Source of the DNA: Euptelea pleiosperma
Taxonomy: Eukaryota; Streptophyta; Magnoliopsida; Ranunculales; Eupteleaceae
DNA length: 64,000 nt
Direction: 5' to 3'
Assembly (NCBI GenBank): GCA_035048495.1
Contig: JASUTR010000243.1
Span: forward strand, 248,001 to 312,000
Part shown: piece after piece, positions 53,624 through 62,382 of the stretch
How positions within the stretch are numbered: the stretch's first letter is position 1
How the letters are laid out: each line of letters starts with the position of its first letter
Notes under the pieces: generated by a model
What the model saw: only the letters and a program-made list of their open reading frames with translations
Databases searched by the model: none
What the model was told of the DNA's origin: nothing
Position numbers and translations under genes: made by a program

Positions 53624-54357
53624 AAAAAAAATTATTTTTTATTATTTTTTTTTTTTTTATTTTTTTATTATTCTTTTATTTTAATTTTAATTTTTGAAAA
53701 ATGATAAGTGGGTCACGGGCTTGGGCTCGTGGGCTATTTGGCCATGACCACCAGGCCAAAAGCTGATGCCACGTGTTGGCCAGTGGTTGGCCGAGAGAAG
53801 ACGCCACGAGTCGGCCAGTGGTTGGCCAATGGGAATGCTCAAAATCGTGGGCCCAGAGTGCATCGGCCATGGGCCAGAAGGTAGGTGAGAAGGATAGTGG
53901 GCCACTGGGCTCGATGGATGTGGGTTAGGGTGCGTTTGGTTGCCAGGGGAGAAAAATGCATTTTACCCTTGAAATACCCATCAAGGAAAGATGTATTTTC
54001 CTTTCTTCGGAAATCGAGCTCTACGCTCTCAGCCACGATCAATAATCTGAGGCATTTCTCTATAATCAAACCTGCCTTAGGGACTGATATTTTACACTGG
54101 AGATCGGGTGGTTGATAGGATGGATGATCGACTGATCAGTAGCATGATCGGATGGTCGGATGCATAGAATTGATAGATCACATGTCGATCTATAGAGATT
54201 CAACGGCCCGATGGAAGATCCAACGGTCAGAAAGCTAAGGGAGATGAGACAGAGCCAATGAGCAGGAGTTCTGGGGTTAAGTCAATAGATTCGAGGACCG
54301 AGAAATGAAGAGAGAGAAAATAAGGAGAGATGAGAGAGAAAATATCAGAAAAAGTAT

Positions 54358-54425
54358 TGGCAGAGGGTCATGAACCCTGGTTTTCCATTGTTCTTCACTT
54401 GAGCTTTGCCAGTAGAGCAGGCCAT
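54358..54425 (-). other. tRNA-like module antisense to solo LTR D
   Basis: The minus strand has CTGCTCTACTGGCAAAGCTC in the A-box position and CCAGGGTTCATGACCCTCTG in the T-arm position. AGGGT and ACCCT can pair. No acceptor stem or anticodon arm is convincing. Confidence 0.45.
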
Positions 54426-54834
54426 CATTTGATGTGGCTTTAAATGCTTTGGTCCTTCTCTTGGTTATCAGCTCTCCCGTTCTCGTGGTTCCTTGGGCCG
54501 GCTCTTCGGTCCTCTTTTTCAACCCGTATTTGGCCCATATCTTCTAGTCATAGCCTGTGGGCTCTTTAAGCTTTGATAATGGGCTCTCATGATCGATCTA
54601 GGCCCGCACGTCTCGAGAATCATCCCATCGGGGTTTCCTGCGATAGAAGAAGCGCGTAATGAGACTTTATCAGAACGGCTTAATATCTAGACTTCCGAAA
54701 ATGTGTTTAATGCATGCAAATATACCATTTCGTCCAGAAAAGTGTGTTCTACGCAACAGAAGAGACTCTTACGTAGAAAAGTAGGTAAATAGAGTATTTT
54801 ACGTAGGAGAATGCAATAACGCTAAAAGGATAAT

Positions 54835-54849
54835 TGCTTAAAATAAGCA
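54835..54849. promoter_or_regulatory. Conserved hairpin close to the LTR 3' end
   Basis: TGCTTAAAATAAGCA (6-base arms, 3-base loop) lies 17 bases before the LTR end and is identical in all six LTR tails (for example 62351-62365 in F). It could be part of U5 or of the end recognised by integrase. Only its conservation supports this. Confidence 0.45.
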
Positions 54850-54866
54850 CTTTTGAGCGAATATCA

Positions 54867-56110
54867 AATTCAAATTTGTTAAAACAATAGTAATGGAAGA
54901 GTTTGAGTCCAATTACGAGGTCCGATTGCTAAAAAGCCATAAGTTATAGGCTTCGGAATGTAACACACAAACTTAGTCCAATTAAAGACATTGATGCACG
55001 GATGGAGCTAACTTCTTTCGACTTTCCCGAATCTTCTTCCAACACTTCAAATGTGTTGAAACAATAGTAATGGAAGAATTTGAATAAAATTATGAGGTCC
55101 GGTTGTGACAAAGTCACAAGTTATAGGCTTCGGAATGTAACACACAAACTGAGTCCAATTTGAGACGTTGACGCACGGATGGAGCTAACTTTTTTCTACT
55201 GTCCCGAATCTTATTCCAACACTACAAATCTGTTGAAACAATAGTAATGGAAGAGTTCGAGTCTAATTACGAGATCCGATTGCGAAAAATTCACAAATTA
55301 TAGGCTTCGGAATGTAACACACAAACTGAGTCCAATTTGAGTCGTTGACGCACGGATGGAGCTAACTTGTTTCGACTATCCCAAATCTTGTTCCAACACT
55401 TCAAATCTGTTGAATCAATAGTAATGTAATAGTTTGAGTCCAATTACAAGGTCCGATTGCTAAAAAGCCATAAGTTATAGTCTTCTGAATGTAACATACA
55501 AACCGAGTCCAATTTGAGACGTTGACGCATGGATGGAGCTAACTTGTTTCTACTGTCACGAATCTTGTTCCAACAATTCAAATTTGTTAAAACAATAGTA
55601 ATGGAAGAGTTTGAGTCCAATTACAAGGTCCGATTGCTAAAAAGCCATAAGTTATAGGCTTCGGAATGTAACACACAAACTGAGTCCAATTTGAGACGTT
55701 GACGCACGGATGGAGCTAACTTGTTTCTACTGTCACGAATCTTGTTCCAACACTTCAAATGTGTTGAAACAATAGTAGTGGAAGAATTCGAGTCTAATTA
55801 CGAGGTCCGGTTGCGAAAAAGTCACAAGTTATAGGCTTCGGAATGTAACTCACAAACTCAGTCCAATTTCAGACGATGACGAACGGATGGAGCTAACTTG
55901 TTTCGACTGTCATGAATCTTGTTCCAACACTTCAAAAGTGTTGAAACAATAGTAATGGAAGAGTTTGAGTAAAATTACGAGGTCCGGTTGCGACAAAGTC
56001 ACAAGTTATAGGCTTTGGAATGTAACACTCAAACTGAGTCCAATTTGAGACGTTGACGCACGGATGGAGCTAACTTGTTTCTACTGTCACGAATCTTGTT
56101 CCAACAATTC
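54867..56110. repeat. Satellite block between solo LTRs D and E
   Basis: Seven monomers: 1244 bases, equal to 7 x 177 plus the 5-base target duplication. Its left part continues the array interrupted by D; after 55094 it repeats the sequence found left of D from 50891. Confidence 0.95.
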
Positions 56111-56803
56111 TGAAAGTAGGATTTTTCCGCGTCGTTGGTTACGGAAACCCTAACTTCAACATATTTGTAATTTTTATCCGATTATCCTGCAAAATTGATA
56201 GATTTGTATAGGGATTCGTGTCGGATGTCGATCCGCACTCGGGATTAGTCAGATTAGCGCGATAATGAACATAAAATGACGGGAATTTTGTAGAGAATGG
56301 AACATAATTTTATTCAAATCAACTTTATTCAATCAAAATCGTCTTTTACAGCAAAAATCTAACAAAATAACTAAACTAGAAAGCATTTTAATAAGAGAGG
56401 GATGTAGAGAGAGAAAGAGGTTTTGAGAGAGAGAAACTAGAGAGAGAAAGTTGGAAAAATGTTAAAGAGAGAGAGAAAGTGGTAGAAGAAGAGAGAAATC
56501 TAATCCTAGAGAGAGGTCTAGAGAGAGAGAGAGAAATAGAGAGATAAAAAGAGAAAGAGAGGGAGAAACCTAGAGAGAGAAATTGAAACTAAATAAGAAA
56601 GCTTACCAAGGACGAAGTGGAGGAGCCCATGAAGTGATTTTGCCACCTGTTTGCAACGTGGTGGTTGGCGCTATGGAGGAGATGCTGTATCGAGGAGAAG
56701 GGGCGTGATTGGGGCAGCAACTCCAGAGGAGGTAAGGCTCCTCTCTTTTCTTCTTTTCTTTTCTCTCTTTTTTTTTTTTTTTTTTTTTTCTTTTGTGGTT
56801 TCG

Positions 56804-57523
56804 CCGGAGTTGCAGACCTGCAACTCCGGCAATGGAGCTCGTGGAGGTGATAGCAGCTGGAGAGAGGAGATTTCAGGTCGGTGAGGGAGATAAGGAGATG
56901 GTGAAACACGGTCTGGCAGCCCTCAACGTCCTCACCTCGACTTGCAGCGATGGAGAGACATTGAGAGGAGGAGATGAAGGAGGCACCGGTGGGCAGCAGG
57001 TTCTAGGCAGCGGCGTTAATGGTGAGATGATCTAACGGTCATGGAGGATGAACCCTCTTCCTTTCTCTTCTTTTCTCTTCTCTCTTTCCTTTCTTTTTCT
57101 TTTTTTTTTTTATATTCACGCCATTAACGCCGGAGTTGCAAACCTACAACTCCGGCCGTGATGTGAAGAAGAAGATGACGGGGCGGTGTGGTGAAATCTC
57201 AAGCGGGGAAGATCGTGGTGAAGATGGGTTAACAGTGGCGTCAAGAGCGTGGAGGATAGGTGAAGAACAGCAACGTGGTTGCTGGTTGGTGGTGGAGGCC
57301 GGAGTTGCAGCAGCAACTCCGGTGTGATCGTGAAACGAAAAAGAAGAAGACGCAGCAGAAGAAGGAGAGGAAGAAGAAGAAGAAGAAAGAAGGAGGAAGG
57401 GAAGGGAGGAAGAGGAAAGAAGAGAAGGAAGAAGAAGAGGAGGAGGACCCTCACCAGCTTGCTGTGGTGAGGACGGTGGTGGCGCTCGGTTCGCCGGCCG
57501 GAGTTGCAGACCTGCAACTCCAG
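56804..57523. repeat. Four palindromes in solo LTR E
   Basis: Copies of the D set at 56804-56829, 57130-57155, 57299-57322 and 57498-57523, with no visible changes. Confidence 0.88.
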
Positions 57524-57570
57524 CAACAAAAACAAGAAAACGAAGAAGAAGAAGTGGAGGAGGAAGAGGA

Positions 57571-57657
57571 GAAGAAGAAGAAGAAGAAGAAGAAGAAGAA
57601 GAAGAAGAAGAAGAAGAGGAGGAAGAAGAAGAAGAAGAAGAAGAAGAAGAAGAAGAA
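57571..57657. repeat. (GAA)n microsatellite in solo LTR E
   Basis: One trinucleotide longer than the tract in LTR D. The open frames across it on both strands are low-complexity artefacts. Confidence 0.9.
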
Positions 57658-57787
57658 GCTCCACTCCTCACCGGCGATAGCGCGCCGGAGGAGAAGAAGA
57701 AAGGGAAAGGGAAGAGGAAGAAGAGATGTCCGAGCGGCGGGGGCGGAAGAAGAGAGAGCCGGAGGGTTTTTCAACCCTCTCCTTAAG

Positions 57788-57829
57788 TAGAAACCGTGGG
57801 TTTCTACACTTAGAAACTCACGGTTTCTA
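57788..57829. repeat. Long inverted repeat in solo LTR E
   Basis: Identical to the 19-base-arm inverted repeat at 53582-53623 in LTR D. Confidence 0.8.
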
Positions 57830-58563
57830 AAAAAAAATTATTTTTTATTATTTTTTTTTTTTTTTTTTTTTTATTATTCTTTTATTTTAATTTTAATTTT
57901 TGAAAAATGATAAGTGGGTCACGGGCTTGGGCTCGTGGGCTATTTGGCCATGACCACCAGGCCAAAAGCTGATGCCACGTGTTGGCCAGTGGTTGGCCGA
58001 GAGAAGACGCCACGAGTCGGCCAGTGGTTGGCCAATGGGAATGCTCAAAATCGTGGGCCCAGAGTGCATCGGCCATGGGCCAGAAGGTAGGTGAGAAGGA
58101 TAGTGGGCCACTGGGCTCGATGGATGTGGGTTAGGGTGCGTTTGGTTGCCAGGGGAGAAAAATGCATTTTCCCCTTGAAATACCCATCAAGGAAAGATGT
58201 ATTTTCCTTTCTTCGGAAATCGAGCTCTACGCTCTCAGCCACGATCAATAATCTGAGGCATTTCTCTATAATCAAACCTGCCTTAGGGACTGATATTTTA
58301 CACTGGAGATCGGGTGGTTGATAGGATGGATGATCGACTGATCAGTAGCATGATCGGATGGTCGGATGCATAGAATTGATAGATCACATGTCGATCTATA
58401 GAGATTCAACGGCCCGATGGAAGATCCAACGGTCAGAAAGCTAAGGGAGATGAGACAGAGCCAATGAGCAGGAGTTCTGGGGTTAAGTCAATAGATTCGA
58501 GGACCGAGAAATGAAGAGAGAGAAAATAAGGAGAGATGAGAGAGAAAATATCAGAAAAAGTAT

Positions 58564-58630
58564 TGGCAGAGGGTCATGAACCCTGGTTTTCCATTGTTCT
58601 TCACTTGAGCTTTGCCAGTAGAGCAGGCCA
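58564..58630 (-). other. tRNA-like module antisense to solo LTR E
   Basis: Duplicate of the module at 54358-54425, unchanged. Confidence 0.45.
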
Positions 58631-59072
58631 TCATTTGATGTGGCTTTAAATGCTTTGGTCCTTCTCTTGGTTATCAGCTCTCCCGTTCTCGTGGTTCCTT
58701 GGGCCGGCTCTTCGGTCCTCTTTTTCAACCCGTATTTGGCCCATATCTTCTAGTCATAGCCTGTGGGCTCTTTAAGCTTTGATAATGGGCTCTCATGATC
58801 GATCTAGGCCCGCACGTCTCGAGAATCATCCCATCGGGGTTTCCTGCGATAGAAGAAGCGCGTAATGAGACTTTATCAGAACGGCTTAATATCTAGACTT
58901 CCGAAAATGTGTTTAATGCATGCAAATATACCATTTCGTCCAGAAAAGTGTGTTCTACGCAACAGAAGAGACTCTTACGTAGAAAAGTAGGTAAATAGAG
59001 TATTTTACGTAGGAGAATGCAATAACGCTAAAAGGATAATTGCTTAAAATAAGCACTTTTGAGCGAATATCA

Positions 59073-59942
59073 AATTCAAATTTGTTAAAACAATAGTAAT
59101 GGAAGAGTTTGAGTCCAATTACGAGGTCCGATTGCTAAAAAGCCATAAGTTATAGGCTTCGGAATGTAACACACAAACTTAGTCCAATTAAAGACATTGA
59201 TGCACGGATGGAGCTAACTTCTTTCGACTTTCCCGAATCTTCTTCCAACACTTCAAATGTGTTGAAACAATAGTAATGGAAGAATTTGAATAAAATTATG
59301 AGGTCCGGTTGTGACAAAGTCACAAGTTATAGGCTTCGGAATGTAACAAACAAACTGAGTCCAATTTGAGACGTTGACGCACGGATGGAGCTAACTTGTT
59401 TCTACTGTCCCGAATCTTCTTCCAACACTTCAAATGTGTTGAAACAATAGTAATGGAAGAGTTTGAGTAAAATTATGAGGTCCGGTTGCGACAAAGTCAC
59501 AAGGTATAGGCTTCGGAATGTAACACACAAACTGAGTCCAATTTGAGATGTTGACGCACGGATGGAGCTAACTTGTTTCTACTGTCACGAATCTTGTTCC
59601 TAGAATTCAAATGTTTGAAAACAATAGTAATGGAATAGTTTGAGTCCAATTACAAGGTCCGATTACTAAAAAGCCATAAGTTATAGGCTTCGGAATGTAA
59701 CATACAAATTGAGTCCAATTTGAGACGTTGACGCACGGATAGAGCTAACTTGTTTCGACTGTCCCGAATCTTGTTCCAACACTTCAAATGTGTTGAAACA
59801 ATTGTAATGGAAGAGTTTGATTCCAATTACGATTTTCGGTTTCGAAAAAGTCACAAGTTATAGGCTTCGGAATGTAACACACAAACTGAGTCTAATTTGA
59901 GACGTTGACGCACGGATGGAGCTAACTTGTTTCTACTGTCAC
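59073..59942. repeat. Satellite block between solo LTRs E and F
   Basis: About 4.9 monomers of the 177 bp repeat. It includes the variant with CCTAGAATTCAAATG (about 59599) and ends in CTACTGTCAC, where LTR F was inserted. Confidence 0.95.
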
Positions 59943-61148
59943 TGAAAGTAGGGTTTTTCCGTCGTTGAGAGAACGACCCTAACTTCAACACATTTTTAAT
60001 TAATCCGAAACTTTTAACCTGTAGAATGAGCAATTTTGCACAGTGGCTTGTGTCGGATGTCGATCCGCACTCGGGATTAGTCAGATTAGCGCAATAATGG
60101 ACATGAAATTACGGATTTTTCTCAGAAATTGTTAAAAATAAAAGGATGGAAGGGTGAGAATGGTGATGAGGATTTTTAAAACATTCTTTGGGAATTTTTG
60201 AGAAACATGGACACTAATAATTAAAAATGGAGGACACTATATTCACAGTAAACCTTTAATATCCATAAAACTCATTCATCGAACTCACTTTATTAATAAT
60301 CAAAATATGACAACCATTACATGGAATCTTGAACGAAATTTAGCTATCCTAAAACTAAAAAGCAGTAAGCATTAACCTAGAAAACATATAAGGGTAGAGA
60401 GAGAAACTATAGAGAGAGTCTAAAGAAGAGGAGAGAGAAAATGAAAGATCCTACCATAAAACTCACCAAGAGATGAAGATAATGTTGATGGCCATTCAAC
60501 AAGGTGATGGTGCTTGCCCAAACTAGGCTGTGGGAATTTGCGGATGAAGCATGTGAAAGGGGTAGAGGAGAGCTCGCTCCTTGTGAGATGGGCGTGAACA
60601 CAGCTTGGAAGGATGCTGGTGCGGCGGCTAGAGGACAGCCCCGTTGGATGCACAACGGTTTATGGTTGTTCTTGGTGGCTGGAGCAAGGCGATGAAGGTG
60701 AAGAAGGACTGCAATATTCGGACGAGCTAGACTGAGTCAGATTCAATCCAGCAATGGAGTCAATGAGGGGCGCACTCCACTTCTCCTCCTCTCTTCATCT
60801 TCCTCTTTTTTTTTCTTTTTCGTTTTCTATTTTTGAAGAAAGAGGTCACGATTTTTTAGAGGAGTAGATGAGACAGGCGGCTGGGTTTTCTGGTGGGATA
60901 GAGATATGGAGATGGGGGCGGTAAGGTGAGAAGGAGGCGGCAGCAGCAAGGGGGAGATGTTGCAGGCGGAGATGTTGCAGGCGGAGGTTGCAGGCGGTGG
61001 TTGCAGGCGGTACCGTTGGTGCAGCAACATTTCGGGGGGTTGTTGGAGATGAGATTGCCACCACCTGCCAACAGAGAACACGTCCCCAAGAAGAGGAGGT
61101 GCTAGAGAGGGATAGAAGGGAGAGAAGAGCTCGTGGGAGAGTTGTCGG

Positions 61149-61173
61149 CCGGAGTTGCAGCCTGCAACTCCGG
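61149..61173. repeat. 25 bp palindrome in solo LTR F
   Basis: Arms CCGGAGTTGCAG and CTGCAACTCCGG around a single C: a perfect inverted repeat, and the only copy in this LTR. Confidence 0.88.
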
Positions 61174-61322
61174 TGAAAACGTGAAGAAGATGACGAAGAT
61201 GAAGAATGAAAAGAAGAAAAAGAAGGAGAAGAAGAAAGGGAAACGGTGGGCCGAAGATTCAGGGAAGGAGAGGAGAAGAAAAGAGGGGGATTAGGGTTCG
61301 AACGAACCCTTCTCCTTCCTCT

Positions 61323-61329
61323 TATAAAG
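61323..61329 (+). promoter_or_regulatory. Candidate TATA box in solo LTR F
   Basis: TATAAAG lies about 1380 bases into the LTR after a pyrimidine-rich CTTCTCCTTCCTC stretch, immediately before the 26-base inverted repeat. A typical spacing would put a transcription start at about 61355. No start site can be shown from sequence. Confidence 0.4.
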
Positions 61330-61331
61330 CT

Positions 61332-61357
61332 CCCTATTTCCATTAATGGAAATAGGG
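61332..61357. repeat. Perfect 26 bp palindrome in solo LTR F
   Basis: CCCTATTTCC, ATTAAT and GGAAATAGGG form a perfect inverted repeat. LTR B has the same feature with one mismatch (3336-3361). Confidence 0.8.
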
Positions 61358-61379
61358 TATTTTTTGAAAATAAAAAAAT

Positions 61380-61420
<41 letters not shown>

Positions 61421-61862
61421 TAAAAACCTACTTTTCTATGGGGAATCTCCCCAATTAGTGGACCCCCCATTTAATTAAAATTATTTTTGAAATTCGCAGG
61501 GTCCACTAACTGGTCGGTCAGCGGGTCGATGAAGATGGGCCCGGCTATTGGCCCTCATGGGTTGATGATGTCCATCATCTCACAGAATGATGTGACAGAC
61601 AGTCTGATGGCGATCGGATGGATGGTGACTTGATTGGGACTCAGATTGGTAGATCGACGGATCTAGAGAGATCCAACGGTCCGATTGAAGATCCAACGGT
61701 CCGATGGAAGATCCAACGGTCAGAAAGCTAAGGGAGATGAGATAGAGCTGATAGGCAAGAGTTCTGGGGTTAGGTCAGTAGATTCGAGGATCGAGAGATG
61801 AAGAGAGAGAGAGAATAAGGAGAGATGAGAGAAAAAGTATCAAAAAAAATGGAAAAAAACAC

Positions 61863-61930
61863 TGGCGGAGGGTCTGGAACCCTGTTCTTCACTGTGACCA
61901 TCCTCACGCTTCTCCAGTAGAGTCGACCAT
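61863..61930 (-). other. tRNA-like module antisense to solo LTR F
   Basis: Near-identical to the LTR B module, with a T-arm-like GGGTTCCAGACCCTCC and a degenerate A-box half. One base change is present just beside the T-arm. Confidence 0.42.
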
Positions 61931-62382
61931 CATTCTTTGCTGACTCATGTGGCTTTAAACGCTTTGGTCCGTCTCTTGGTCATTGGCTCTCCTACTCTCT
62001 TCGTTCTTTGGGCCGACTTTTTGGTCCTCTTATTCAGCCCATATTTGGCCCATATCTTCTAGTTATAGCACGTGGGCTTGTTAAGCTTTGATAATGGGCT
62101 TTCATGATCGATTTGGGCCCACAAGTCTCGAAAATCGTCCCATCGGGGTTTCCTGCGACAGAAGAAGCGCGTAATGAGACTTTATCAGAACGGCTTAATA
62201 TTTAGACTTCCGAAAATGTGTTTAATGCATGCAAATATACCATTTCGTCCAGAAAAGTGTGTTTTACGCAATGAGATAGACTCTTACGTAGAAAAGTGGA
62301 TAATTAGAGCAGTTTTACGTAGGAGAGTGCGATAACGCTAACAGGATAAGTGCTTAAAATAAGCACTTTTGAGCGAATATCA

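Larger units (their letters stand above)
51908..54866 (+). mobile_element. Solo LTR D (2959 bp) with target duplication AATTC
   Basis: It begins TGAAAGTAGG and ends GCGAATATCA, flanked by AATTC at 51903-51907 and 54867-54871. The insertion point is inside the dyad of a satellite monomer (CAACAATTC|AAATTTG). No internal region remains, so LTR-LTR recombination has removed it. The centre has GAGAGA-rich sequence (52190-52390), four palindromes of the CCGGAGTTGCAG type, a GAA tract and a strong inverted repeat at 53582-53623. The Leu-, Ser- or Lys-rich open frames across the GAA tract are not genes. Confidence 0.95.
56111..59072 (+). mobile_element. Solo LTR E (2962 bp), duplicated copy of LTR D
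   Basis: Same termini, same insertion site and same AATTC flanks (56106-56110 and 59073-59077) as D, 4203 bases away. It arose by duplication of the 4.2 kb unit, not by new integration. It differs from D by one GAA unit, a T-run change and a few single bases. Confidence 0.95.
50891..59299. repeat. Tandem duplication of a 4.2 kb unit containing satellite plus solo LTR
   Basis: Unit 1 (50891-55093, 4203 bp) and unit 2 (55094-59299, 4206 bp) are almost identical from GAGGTCCGGTTGTGAC onward, including the solo LTR, its AATTC target duplications and seven flanking monomers. I see only about six differences: one extra GAA, a changed T-run, and single bases such as near 53470/57676 and 53965/58170. 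The junction near 55094 lies within satellite sequence, so unequal crossing-over between monomers is the simplest cause. Confidence 0.93.
59943..62382 (+). mobile_element. Solo LTR F (2440 bp) with target duplication GTCAC
   Basis: It begins TGAAAGTAGG and ends GCGAATATCA, flanked by GTCAC at 59938-59942 and 62383-62387, so it is an independent insertion. The body matches LTR B, but the last 130 bases match LTR C. It has one palindrome (61149-61173), a TATA-like CTTATAAAGC followed by a perfect 26-base inverted repeat, a 36-base T run and three GATCCAACGGTC repeats. The satellite on both sides belongs to the variant order seen at about 45860 and 49400, where the site is empty. Confidence 0.95.
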
